A stretch of 64,000 nucleotides of DNA, taken from the NCBI GenBank assembly GCA_002102555.1, contig MCFL01000037.1, positions 124,001-188,000 of the forward strand, given 5' to 3'. Source of the DNA: Catenaria anguillulae PL171 (taxonomy: Eukaryota; Blastocladiomycota; Blastocladiomycetes; Blastocladiales; Catenariaceae). The notes beneath the pieces are model-generated. The model worked only from the letters and a program-made list of their open reading frames with translations. It did no database searches and was not told the DNA's origin. This document shows positions 10,853 to 20,937 of the stretch, piece by piece. Within the stretch, counting starts at the first letter, position 1. Every line of letters starts with the position of its first letter. The translations under genes and the position numbers were made by a program.

Positions 10853-11244
10853 AGCGGGATTCAATGTTAGACACTAGTTTCCATACAGCATTTATACTTC
10901 AGCCTTGCCCCCAGACGAACCCATATGTTAGCGTGCCTGGTGCAGTCAAGGTAATATGATAAGTGCTCAACACAGAGTCTCCGCGTCATCGGCGATTCGA
11001 CGTGGCGGGCGGGCTGGATCAGTGCGGATCATCAGCATCGTTCACGAGCGGGAGTTCTAATCTTGATTACGGCTTCACATACATCTTATTGAATGGAAGA
11101 CTCTATGCAATATCACCTCACGGTCAAGTACCACCGCATCCGTCGAGCTTTCTGTTGGTAGCTCTTGGAATTCCCCAGCCCGTAGCGCCGTGACTATCTC
11201 CGCCACCGCCAAGCCGACCTCCCTTCCAATACCGCCATCAAATC
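10853..11244. other. Intergenic between YchF-like and dymeclin genes
   Basis: Tandem genes on the plus strand; this 392-bp gap should hold the 3' end of the first and the promoter of the second. A frame open from 11190 overlaps the dymeclin start but lacks similarity to anything I recognise. Confidence 0.5.
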
Positions 11245-14228
11245 ATGACCCACGGTGCCGGTCCAGCAGCGGGAAAGCTGTCCCGAATGCAGCAGCAGCT
11301 CTTGCGAATTGTCGCATCAGGCCAGCCCATTGCTTCCATGGGCGACTCATTTTTCGTGACGCTCCAGCGCGAGCCGTTTCCATTAGCCAGATCACGCGAG
11401 GAACAAGTTCAGCGATGGAACGAGACGCGGGAGTTTGGGCAGCACATTGGTCCGTACGCACCTTGCTTCAAAGATGGATCCCTGGAGCAGGTGAAATATG
11501 AGCTGACCTCTTCACCGACGCGGAAACAGTTCGAACGGAAATCTCATCTCGCAACCTATCGACGCTCATGGTGCGGCTCACGACGTTATTGGAAACGCTT
11601 GCGGCAAACCATGATCCGCTCGACCAGTTCCGAGGAACAGTCGACCTGGAACTTCCCAATCTGACGCTCGTGGTGACCATTTTCACGCATCACCTCGTTG
11701 CCGCCCCGCATCGTGATCTCGTGAGATACTTTCCCGATTCCGATATGCGTACGACCAGATTGACCCATGGATAGTGTGCTCAATGAATTCGGCGATGCTT
11801 ACGGAACGGCTCATGCACTGTGATTGTGTAGTCTCGCGATTATTTTGCGCCATTTGCACAACAATAGCAAAGCTCCCTGTTTCGTATGCGATTCTGGCAA
11901 ACGAATCACTCACTCGCTACTCTTACTAACCATCCATCTTCGCCCTTGGAATCAGGCATGATACCGTTTGCTTCTACGAGGACCTCCTTGAACTGCTCAT
12001 TTGCTTGCTCTCCGAGCAACTCACGGACCGCTTCGATGACCCATTTCCGTACAGTCCAGGTGGCGGTCATTCGCCGACCTCGCCACCATACCTTTGCTCC
12101 ATTTTCACTTGCGCTTGGTCCGTTCACATTGCGCTGCCTTATCGCTGGGTATCGCGTGACTCAAGGTGCCCAAAACTATCCTGTTTAGCTCGCAGGAGCT
12201 GATTCTTGGCTGCCTCGCTCGACTGCTGTCCAACATTGGCCAAGGCCCCGCACCACCACCACCACCACCTACGTCTGCGTACCCGCCCACCACACCGCTC
12301 ACTGCGATGGCCGTCCCGCTTTCTGCGACGGGATCAACTCCGTCTGGCGGCCTATTCGGCGCCATCAGTGGGCTTTTCGCTTCTCGTCCGCCAGCCGACC
12401 TGACCCGAGTAGCCGAACTCTCATCGTACCTTCTGGGCTTGATTGCAAGCCAGCGAGAGCTCATGCAGCCTTGGACCAGTACACTATTAGGAGTGCAAGA
12501 CTCAATACGCTCCGGATCGACCCTCAATCTCGTTGCCGAGGGGTCAAAGTTGACATTCCCATTCAAAAGGCTGCTCGGTGTGTTACAGGACCGGATAGCC
12601 ATCCCGCAATATGCGGTCTTGTTGTATGCGTTCGTATACAAGAATGATGCATTTCTCGAGTATGTCTTGGCACAAATGGATCCAGATCGATTGGTGCGTA
12701 GCTTTTCACTCTCATGTCCAATAGACGATGCTGTTGACATCGGCCAAGTTGTTGAGTAGATTGTGCCAATACTCAGGTTTATCTTTGTCGCTTGCCTCTC
12801 CACCTACACTCCGTCCAACGCACCACCAATTCCTCCCATTCCACCCAATCCACCAGCTGGTGGCGGCAGCGGCGGGCCAATGTCCAGCCCCATTACTCCT
12901 CGCCCACCACCAACCCCGCATTCGGCTATGCGACCCACCCGCCGCCACCTCTCTCGCTCGCCCACGCGTCGGGGGCCACCACCACATCGCAAGTCCCGTA
13001 CTCGCACATTTACATTTTGAGCATCACTCTCCTGATCCTCACCTCGGACACGTCCTACTTGGAAACACTCATGACCGTAACCTGTCCCTCTGGCGTGCCC
13101 GATTGGCTCAACGACCGTCGTGCATCGCTCTCGCCATCCATGTCGCTCGGCAGCCTTATGGCTCTAGTCGTGATGCGCATCATGCAGGCCAACCTGGCGG
13201 CTGACCGCGACCAGTATTTGCACGCAAACTGCGTTGCGATTCTTGCAAACTTGTCGCGGTCGTGGCGCGGCATGCATGCCGTTGTGGCGCTTCGGCTTGT
13301 CAATTGGGTCGAGGTGGTGGCCAGGAGGTACGCGAGGTTAAAAATGATGGCGGCACGAAGCACAAGGGGAGGCGGAGAGGTAGGTTTGGGCACGGTCACG
13401 GGTGGGGCGGACAGTGATGTTGGGTCGGCACCGCAGACGCCAGGGACGGCGTAAGTCAGGCCGAGGGTCTTGTGCCGACAAGTCGACGGGGAAGTATGAT
13501 TGAGCATGCTGTATTAGATCCGGTACATCATATGTGATTTCTTCCTTGCAACAATTATCATTGCCCAAGCTGACACTTTGTCTGACCCAGTCTACCGACC
13601 TCGCCATTTATGCTGAGCTCGTCACTTTCTTACTTGACATCATCCGGTCTGTTCTCCACCCGACCCAGCTTCGATTCAACCCACACCTCGTTCACGCCCT
13701 GCTGCACAAGCAAGCCTGCTGGTGCCGCTGGCCGATGAGGACTCTGCTCGGCCGCCACCGAAACCATCAACTCAACACTCGAATACTTTCGGCAACGCAT
13801 CACGGGCGAAGGCGGTGACGTGCTGTCGCAGATCGCCGACCTGAGCAAGACATTCCATCCGGTAGACTCGGTACGTAACCCTTTTGATTTCAGTATTGGG
13901 TCAACAGAAGTCTGACGCATGTCGCTAATGTTGACAGACACTCCCGACTCTGCGGTTCCAGTACTCCGAAGATGTGGACACGTCAGCGTTCTTTGTCCCA
14001 TTTGTGTGGCGCGCCATTTACTTGGCCAGCCCGTACCTTGCTTGGGACCCAATGCAACCGGGCGTGTTTGAAGACGATGAGCTGCCGAGTCCACGAGACG
14101 AATCCGTTGGTTTGGGCCTGCACGACATGTCGTCCATGTCGCTGTCGTGGATGGGCAGCGGTAGTTTGAATGCGAGTTCACGGTCGTTGGCTGCGTCCAT
14201 GGTTGCCATGCAGCCAAGCAGTCCCTAG
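11245..14228 (+). CDS. DYM: Dymeclin, Golgi-associated protein (several introns, apparent frameshifts)
   Basis: Dymeclin is a peripheral, N-myristoylated Golgi protein linked to secretory traffic in animals. Several blocks identify it: DSFFVTLQREPFP near the N-terminus; EDLLELLICLLSEQL (near 11.98 kb); a helical block QYAVLLYAFVYKNDAFLEYV (12.61 kb); then LILTSDTSYLETL, MSLGSLMALVVMRIMQANL and DQYLHANCVAILANLSR (13.0-13.3 kb), matching human TRDKYLHTNCLAALANMS; FNPHLVHALLHK (13.67 kb); and FFVPFVWRAIYLASPYLAWD near the C-terminus. The N-terminus MTHGAG lacks the Gly-2 myristoylation site of the animal protein. Short GT-AG introns separate the blocks; the last is near 13872-13938 (donor GTACGT). 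Between 13690 and 13800 the frame must change twice by loss of one base to pass from ALLHK through LLVPLADED to ETINSTLEYFRQRI. Without those changes the product would be truncated. Confidence 0.88.
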
Positions 14229-14366
14229 TTTCTCAGTAGAGGTGTTGGACTGTTCGCTCACTTGTGGTTTCGTAGTTTCGATATGTACAAATGTACATGG
14301 TGCTCACTCGCGAGATTTTTTTGCCTGGCAAGGTAGCCCGAGCACGAATCATAACTGACTATAAAT

Positions 14367-16251
14367 CTATGGCACATCAAAACGCCTTTGCCCACATTTG
14401 CCACAAATCAAGACCAGACACTCCAAGTGCTCGCTCACTCGGTCGTCCATCGCGATCCCTTCCGATGCCCTCTTGCCCCGCCTCGTCCCTATCCTCGACT
14501 CGTCTACCTCGTCAATTTCGGCCGACAAACAACTCATGTCACTCGGAGCCAAGGACGCACGCCTCGAGTTGCCCGTCGTGGATATGTTTGTGATACTGGT
14601 GGATGCCGTGAGCAAAGACGCCGGCGACCCGGGGCGGCTGCCGCCACTGCCTGTACCGTATCCGGGCACGTGCAGGGCCGTGGACGAGTTGACGGCCGAG
14701 GGCGACACCGAGGTGCAAGTGGATGGCGTTGCAGACTCGCTTGCGTCCCCGTCTGTATCAGAAAGACCGACAGAGATGGTGAGTAGGTGTCCGTGAGACG
14801 AGGTGCCGGTGGAGCTGACGGCGGCAGAAGATGTGGCGGAGGGGATGGTGGGAAGTGGGGTGGACGGTTTGCCGGCAATCTGTTGATGAAAAAAAAAAAA
14901 AAAAAAAAAAAAAACGAGAAGAGGTTAGTGGAGGTGCGAGGTGAGAATGTGTGTAGATGAGAGGGAGATGCCAACTGTATTTGTTTTTCAGATTGGTTCG
15001 CTTCACCAGACGAGACACGAGGTAGGATGCACCCTTGGCACGCTTGAGCAATGGGTGTTTGAGCAGTTCATGCGCATGAGGTCTACACACGCAACGCAAC
15101 GCCGAGTGGATTAGCCCGAATTAGCTCAAGTGAGAGCCAAAGGCGATGGGGTACGTACCGAGAATTCGGATCGCGCTCCAGGCATGCACTCACAAAACTG
15201 AAGAAATGCCGAGAAAAGGAGCGTCGCTTGCCCTTGTTTACCTCGGCCTCGGTAAATGGAGGCAAATACTTGAGCTTTGCAACCATGATCTGAGTGCAGG
15301 AGGCAACATCTCACATTGTCAGCTCTTCACCAACGCGACGACGGAAATACATGAGCGATACCTTGAGTGCCGGCCACTGATGATACGGCGTCTTTCCCGT
15401 TGCCAGCTCCAACGCAGTGATTCCCAAGCTATAAATGTCGGACCGTGGATCAAATGAAACCTGCTGCTCAAACAGCTCGGGGGCCATCCACTCTGGCAGG
15501 CCCACGTAATCAAAAGCCGAGGGTCTCGACTCGGCAAGGTTTGAGACTTGGTGCAGTCCAACGAGGCGCACGTCGCCACTGAAATCGAGGAGAATGTTGT
15601 CGGCTCGTATGTCACTGGAAATACAAGTACCACGAAAGGAGAGGATGTGAGCACAGAGCAGAGTGGCATGAAAGAACCATGCGTAGGTACTTGTGAATCA
15701 CGCCTTGGTCGTGCAAATAGTCTAATGCGCGGAGGAGGTACTTGAGAATGGTCACCACTGCGGTTTCCGACATGCCGTTGGGAAAGTACTCGTCGAGTAC
15801 AGATCGGCAGCTGCCACCCTTCATGGGCAACGTGACAGTCCAAAGCCGCTCGTTCTCGATAAAGGAGGCAAAGTACGGGAGAAGTGACGGGTGTTGATAC
15901 CGCATAGTGTTGGCGACGACCGTCTGTGTGATTCCGTAAAGTCACATCAGCATTGCTCGGACCATGTCCGCTTGCCGATATCAAACGCACCGTCAACTCA
16001 TCCACAAACTCCATGTCTGGCGAAATGCTCATATCGGTATACTTGAGCGCAACCTGGCTCCTGGTCGGTTTGTGAACCGACAGGTACATGTACGACATGT
16101 CGTCGACGCCGCCAATGGGGCTAAGCAGCTCATAGTCTTGAATGTTGGAGGAAAAGGAAATGCGGCGGTACTTGTCGTCGCGGTCGGTTCGCGAAATGCG
16201 TTTCCATGAGGAAGAGGATCGGGGAGAGGACATGATGCTGCTTTTTTGCAT
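14367..16251 (-). CDS. STRAD-like STE20-family pseudokinase
   Basis: Six exons (16251-15991, 15923-15691, 15614-15362, 15289-15159, 15082-15007, 14879-14367) give about 488 residues; an alternative ATG lies at 16233. The beta-3 lysine is kept (SQVALKYTD). The catalytic loop, assembled across an intron, reads VIHNDIRADNILL, so the HRD arginine is replaced by Asn while Asp and the later Asn remain. The DFG triplet is replaced by GLH in DVRLVGLHQV, as STRAD proteins have SGLRS there. It is followed by WMAPELFEQQ, SDIYSLGITALELATGKTPYHQWPA and a C-lobe ending ERDPNSRPHAHELLKHPLLKRAK, all STE20-like. The last exon encodes a Ser/Thr/Pro-rich tail of about 170 residues. In animals STRAD activates LKB1 with MO25. 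A Mg-binding defect is inferred from the missing DFG Asp. A run of 26 T residues precedes the acceptor of the last intron. Confidence 0.85.
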
Positions 16252-17287
16252 AGGGTGGTGGGGTTGAATTGCAGAGTTATTTAGCAAAATTGGGTCAAGC
16301 AAGCAAGGCAAAGGTGGGAAAGTTGCACACAGACAAGGAAAGGTTCTGACGCGAACGCGACCATTTGAGAAGTGTGTGTAGTAACACATCACGTGGGCTC
16401 GTTTGACGGTACACATCGCCTGCTCGTCTTGAACCAGCTGCAGCAAAGAAATGACCTGACTGATCCACCCCTTGTGCTTGCTCTTTTACAGCGGACTGAC
16501 GACTAAAACATCACAATCAAACCTTATCTGCATTGTCAAAGCACTCGCTGCTGAGAACGATTCACTCTGACCGCTTCCCCAACCTTCCACTGCTGCTTTA
16601 GCTCCAAAATCGCATGCCGTACGTTCCTGTTGTTTCGGCAGTTGGCAGCGTGGTTATTTGGAGCCTTGCGACTCCAAAAAGTCCCACCGCATTGCTCCCA
16701 TTCAGACACGCAAGATTCTCATTTGCCTCGCAATTGGTCCCATTGAGCAAGTGCGAGGCAAATGAGAACCAAAACAAAACCCAGCTTGTTAATTAGCAGA
16801 CAATTGGGGGGTCAATCACCCTTTGTCGGTCAGTTCAGGCAAGCGAGATTTCTTTTTTTCTTGTTCATTGCGGTTGCACCCTCTCACAAGGGAGTGGCCA
16901 CTTGCTATTTCTTTCCATTTGGCGATTGTCCTAGCGTGCATATCGGGGCCATGCCGATTGATTGTGGATTGCATGTTGCTCTAAACATCACGCTAAAAGC
17001 GATTGGAGGACACCGGGCATGTCTCCTCAACCGAAGGCTTTTGCTTGGAGCAAGTAAGCTGCTGTGTGGACATGTCACATGTTTACCTATATGTATTCAA
17101 TGTGTTCATCTTGCTGTTTCTTTTTCCCGGCGATTCTGCCAACCAAGCCCACAGATGAACATGAAATGTCATGAGGCAATTCGGGTGGTGACATGTATTA
17201 CGAATGCACATGTCCGGCAGGATCCCGCGATAACGGACACTCTCGGCAAACAATCAACGAACATTTACCATTGACTCCTCAGCAATC
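16252..17287. other. Divergent intergenic region of about 1 kb
   Basis: Between the start of the STRAD-like gene (minus) and the Fpg gene (plus). AT-richer than the genes, with no supported coding region. Contains a near-perfect 17-bp inverted repeat (16716-16768). Confidence 0.5.
16716..16768. repeat. 17-bp perfect inverted repeat with 19-nt loop
   Basis: Left arm 16716-16732 (TTCTCATTTGCCTCGCA) is the exact reverse complement of right arm 16752-16768. The 19-nt spacer contains an AATTGG/CATTGAG core. The element sits in the divergent promoter region; it could be a hairpin, a palindromic factor-binding site or a miniature element end. Confidence 0.85.
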
Positions 17288-18472
17288 ATGCCCGAACTAC
17301 CTGAGGTCGACCACCTCCGCCAATCCTTCTCCAAAGTGGCGGTCGGTGCCAATGTTGCATCGATCGACGCGCACCCAGACCCAATCATCTTCACCAATGG
17401 CACCACGCACACGTTGCTCCAGGCAACGCTGCAGGGCGCCAAGATTGTATCGTGCGAGCGGTACGGCAAATGGATGTACACGCGCATCGAACCCGCGGCC
17501 GGTGGCAATGACGCAGGTGCGAATCCACCAGAGTCGACCTATTGGTATTTGCACTTGGGCATGACTGGCAGCCTGCGCATCAAGGGCCACGACAACACAA
17601 CCTACTTGTCGTCCAACATCCAATATGCCTCGGACGCCGAGGAATGGCCGCCAAAGTACGCAAAGTTCTGGTTCACCCTCACGCACGCCGAGTCGGGTGC
17701 TGTGCATGAGGTGGCGTTCTGCGACCCACGCAGGTTGGGCAAATGTTTTGTCCAAACCACATCCGCCGCGCCCCGGTCCGTGCCGCCCTTGTCATTGCTC
17801 GGGTTTGATCCCGTGCATTGCATGCCCGACTTGGCTCAGTGGACGCAATTGCTCGCGCGGCGGTCACCTACATCGCCCATCAAGGCCGTGCTGCTCGATC
17901 AGGCATTTGCCGCAGGCGTCGGCAATTGGATCGCGGACGAAGTGCTGTATCAGGCGGGCGTGCATCCGCAGTCCACATGTGCGGCCGTGGTGGCCAACGC
18001 ACACGTCGTGGCAAGCATTCGGGACGGGTTGAGCATCATTGTGACCCAGGCGTGCCAATATGGTCCTGGTGGGTACCCGCGCGAGTGGCTGTTTCATTAT
18101 CGGTGGGCGAAAAGGGGCAAAGGCAAGCAGGTGGTGCAAGATGCGCACGGGCGCAAGGTCGAGTTTGTGAGTGTGGGCGGACGCACCGCGGCATATGTGC
18201 CCGAGGTGCAGAAGTTGCTCAAGGTGGCAGCTTCTGCTATGAGTCGAGAGGAGCAGAGGAACGAGAGCGACTTGTCGTCGTTGGAGGATATCGATGAGCA
18301 CCAGGAGCTGAGCGAGCCTGTTGAAAGTGTCAATGATCGGAGGCGCAGCTTGCGAGCCAAGGCCGTGCCGGCGACAGTCAAGAAGGGAGAAAAGAGGGGG
18401 GCAGGAGGGGTTGTCAGTGGTGGAAATGAACGTCAAGGTGCAAAGCGAGTCAAATCATCGCCTTCCTCGTAG
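17288..18472 (+). CDS. Formamidopyrimidine-DNA glycosylase (Fpg/MutM family, zincless)
   Basis: Base-excision repair bifunctional glycosylase/AP lyase acting on oxidised purines. 394 residues in one exon, starting MPELPEV: the catalytic Pro-2 (Schiff-base nucleophile) and Glu-3 are in place, so the start is certain. A beta-hairpin lysine is present in RYGKWMYTRIE. The lesion-recognition region includes YWYLHLGMTGSLRI, and the helix-two-turn-helix has AFAAGVGNWIADEVLYQAGVHP with the conserved Asn. Instead of a four-cysteine zinc finger the end of the fold is a zincless finger, VGGRTAAYVPEVQKL, as in plant and fungal FPG1 proteins. After about residue 310 comes a variable Lys/Arg/Ser-rich tail, probably carrying nuclear localisation signals (RRSLRAK, KKGEKR). 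Confidence 0.93.
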   Translation: MPELPEVDHLRQSFSKVAVGANVASIDAHPDPIIFTNGTTHTLLQATLQGAKIVSCERYGKWMYTRIEPAAGGNDAGANPPESTYWYLHLGMTGSLRIKGHDNTTYLSSNIQYASDAEEWPPKYAKFWFTLTHAESGAVHEVAFCDPRRLGKCFVQTTSAAPRSVPPLSLLGFDPVHCMPDLAQWTQLLARRSPTSPIKAVLLDQAFAAGVGNWIADEVLYQAGVHPQSTCAAVVANAHVVASIRDGLSIIVTQACQYGPGGYPREWLFHYRWAKRGKGKQVVQDAHGRKVEFVSVGGRTAAYVPEVQKLLKVAASAMSREEQRNESDLSSLEDIDEHQELSEPVESVNDRRRSLRAKAVPATVKKGEKRGAGGVVSGGNERQGAKRVKSSPSS

Positions 18473-18578
18473 TCGTCGAGTTGTCTACAGTCATGTAATA
18501 TTCGAGGTTTTCCTAAGTGTACAAATGATTGAGAAGAGAATACATCAACAAATGAATGAAAAAAACAACTTTGAAAGC

Positions 18579-19519
18579 CTAAAGACCCAGCTTGTGCAGC
18601 GTCTCGTAATAACTCTTGAGGTTCCTCTTCTTCAAATACTTGAGCACCTTTGTCCTCTGACTCTCCAACCCCTGCAACCCACGTGCATTGTGCTTGTCCT
18701 TCTTGCCCTTGCCCTCTGACAAATGACGCTTCAAGTTGTTGATGCGCACCGTCAAGACGGCGGCCTGGACCTCGGGACTGCCCGTATCGCCGTGCTTCCT
18801 GGCGGTCAATTCCATGGCGCGCTGCACGTTCCACTTTGTGACCATGGCTTGGTTGCCCGACTGCAAGCTCAAGATGCGGCGCACCATGTCCATGCGCTCA
18901 GCAACCACGTCGGCGGCATCGGGCGTGGGCGGCGCAAACGGGTCGGGGCTGTTGGCCACCTTTTGCGAAGTGGCGTCCTTGGTCCGGTTATAGATGAGAT
19001 CCGAGGTGCCATTGGGCGACAGTTGCGCGAGGTGCGGGCTCATGACCAGTGTCTTTGAGGTGGCGTCCATGTGCTGGGCCCAGGAAGGCGACGTGGCGGC
19101 CTTGGGCACCATGGTGAAGAGGAAATGGCGCTCGGCGGGCGTCAGAAAGTGCTGGACTTGGTCGGAAGCGGGGCCGCGGGTGACCAGCAGAGACGGGCCT
19201 AGGTGTGGGGCGTCGGCCGAGGCGGTGGGTTCGGCAGGTGTCCGGGCATTGGGGGCAATGAGGTGGGGTTGGATCTTGATGAGTGGAGCGGCAGCGGCAG
19301 CAGGTGTAGCCGTGGAGCCAGTGGCGGTGGCGGCTGTCAAGGGAATCCCAGTCGATCGGTCGATCAATCAGTCGTCAGTCAGTCAGTCCGTGTAGAATAG
19401 AAATGTCGGTGAAAAAAAAAACATGGTGGGTACACACAGGCAAGCAGCCGGCGCTGCGAGTGCTGGGCCAAGGTCGAGAGGGAAAAAGAGGCGGGGCGGA
19501 TCATGATGATGTTTTGCAT
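18579..19519 (-). CDS. Mitochondrial small-subunit ribosomal protein uS15m
   Basis: Two exons, 19519-19438 and 19333-18579, with an intron (donor GTGTGT) restore one frame of 278 residues. The N-terminus MQNIIMIRPASFSLSTLAQ is a mitochondrial presequence. The C-terminal 90 residues are the S15 fold: HGDTGSPEVQAAVLTVRINN, LKRHL, the basic KDKHNARGLQGLESQRTKVL segment and KYLKKRNLKSYYETLHKLGL at the very end. The roughly 130 residues between presequence and S15 domain are an Ala/Pro-rich linker plus FLTPAERHFLF, a mitochondrion-specific extension. Binds 12S/15S rRNA in the mitoribosomal platform. Convergent with the Fpg gene, with only 106 bp between the stops. Confidence 0.92.
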
Positions 19520-19816
19520 GTGGAGTTGGAACTGCATTGCACTCAGTTGCTCACATCAACCCATTCATGCTGATTCCATTTGCAGACAATGTATCGGCTG
19601 CCATCTATTCCGTTGTCACGTTCAGAGAGGTCAACGACCTCACGCAGTGTTACATTAATCCATGGGCAGATCGGAGTGCTCAGAGTGCTGGTTGAGATGT
19701 TGCGCCGATCAATCATCAATGGCCTCGAGTCTCACGGCGAAAAGATGGTCTGGCGAAAAGATAACTTGGTCTCACACCGACAAAAAAACACATTGAATGT
19801 CCATCCAATAGAACTA

Positions 19817-20583
19817 CTAGTACAGCTTCAAGTGACCCGTCACCTGATTCACCACCTCGACGGGTCCCGGACCAACCGCCAACACAGTCCTTGTGCCTGC
19901 CTCAATCTGCGTCCTTCCGGCATCCCGAATGCTCTGCGCAGGCAATCCCAAAGCCCTGGCCACCGACTGCAGCTCGAGCATCTCTTGCTCGCTTGTGCAC
20001 TTGAGCGCAACCTTTGCCTGGCCAATACGCTCCCACTTGCTGACCATGGCCGGGTTGATGAGCATGCCGTGCTTGTAAGCGGCAAGGCACGCGTGGCAGC
20101 ACTGAGCGGCGACTTTGCCCTTGGTCATGGGCAGATCGGTGCGCACAACGAGCACCATTTTGAAGTCAGAGTAGTGGGCAGCATTGATGAGTGGGGTTGA
20201 GCCATCTGTGGCGGCCTGTACCAACGTGTGCGAGTGATGAGTTGGGATGCAACAACTTCCGAGTCGAAAGATAGGTGACACGGAGGGCAAAAACGAACAG
20301 GTGGGGCTTCGAAATCGGAATCCTCATAGTCGTCCGAGTCGCTGGCAGAGGAAGAAGATGAGGAAGAAGCGGCGGCTGCATCTGCCTTTGGCTTTGGCTT
20401 TGTCTTTGGCTTTGGCTTTGGCTTTGATTTCGATTCTGACTTGTGCTCTTGGGGTGTGCTTGTTGAGGATGCAGCCGACAGGAAGGCAATGCTGCCTGAC
20501 ACGACGGCGACAGCGACCAAGTGGGGAAGCGAGTAAGGGCCCGCGAGTCCAAGGGAAGAAGACAACTGAGAGAGCAGTGACAT
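19817..20583 (-). CDS. PTH2: Peptidyl-tRNA hydrolase 2 (Pth2) with N-terminal membrane anchor
   Basis: Releases tRNA from peptidyl-tRNAs dropped by ribosomes. Exons 20583-20299 and 20215-19817 give 227 residues across a phase-0 intron (donor GTTCGT). The catalytic domain is the C-terminal 115 residues: KMVLVVRTDLPMTKGKVAAQ, CCHACLAAYKHG, WERIGQAKVALKC, ELQSVARALGLPAQSIRDAG, RTQIEAGTRTVLAVGP. An N-terminal hydrophobic segment (HLVAVAVVSGSIAFLSAAS, about 20-40) would anchor it, as in human PTRH2 in the mitochondrial outer membrane and yeast Pth2. A K-P repeat (KPKPKPKTKPKPK) and a Ser/Asp-rich acidic linker separate anchor and enzyme. An ATG 26 codons upstream is in frame but less likely. Confidence 0.92.
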
Positions 20584-20937
20584 TGCGGACTCCTTTGAGG
20601 TGTTGTTGATATGGTCTTCGTATGAAAAAGTATTTACTTTCAGGTGACCATGGTGCAATTCCTATGTATAGTTGATTCGAGAGCAAAAAAGGGGGAGAGG
20701 ATCGCATGCACGCAAGGTGAATCGGCGGCCTTTCTGCCTCCGTCTCTGCAAACGGCAAACTGTAGTCGAATCGATCGCCAGTGTATATATTTAACGAACT
20801 TTGAAAAAACATGATAACCTGATACATGTACATGAAACAGTAAAGAGACAGTCGGCGCAATACCCCACATCTCGCTCAGCGTGCCGAATCTGATCCTGAT
20901 CCTGATTCCGATACGAGCTGATATATGTATAGCAACC
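20584..20937. promoter_or_regulatory. Divergent promoter region, Pth2 / YEATS gene
   Basis: 354 bp between two divergent starts, so it must contain both promoters. No canonical TATA box or repeated motif stands out beyond TATATATTTA near 20783-20793. Assignment is by position only. Confidence 0.4.
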
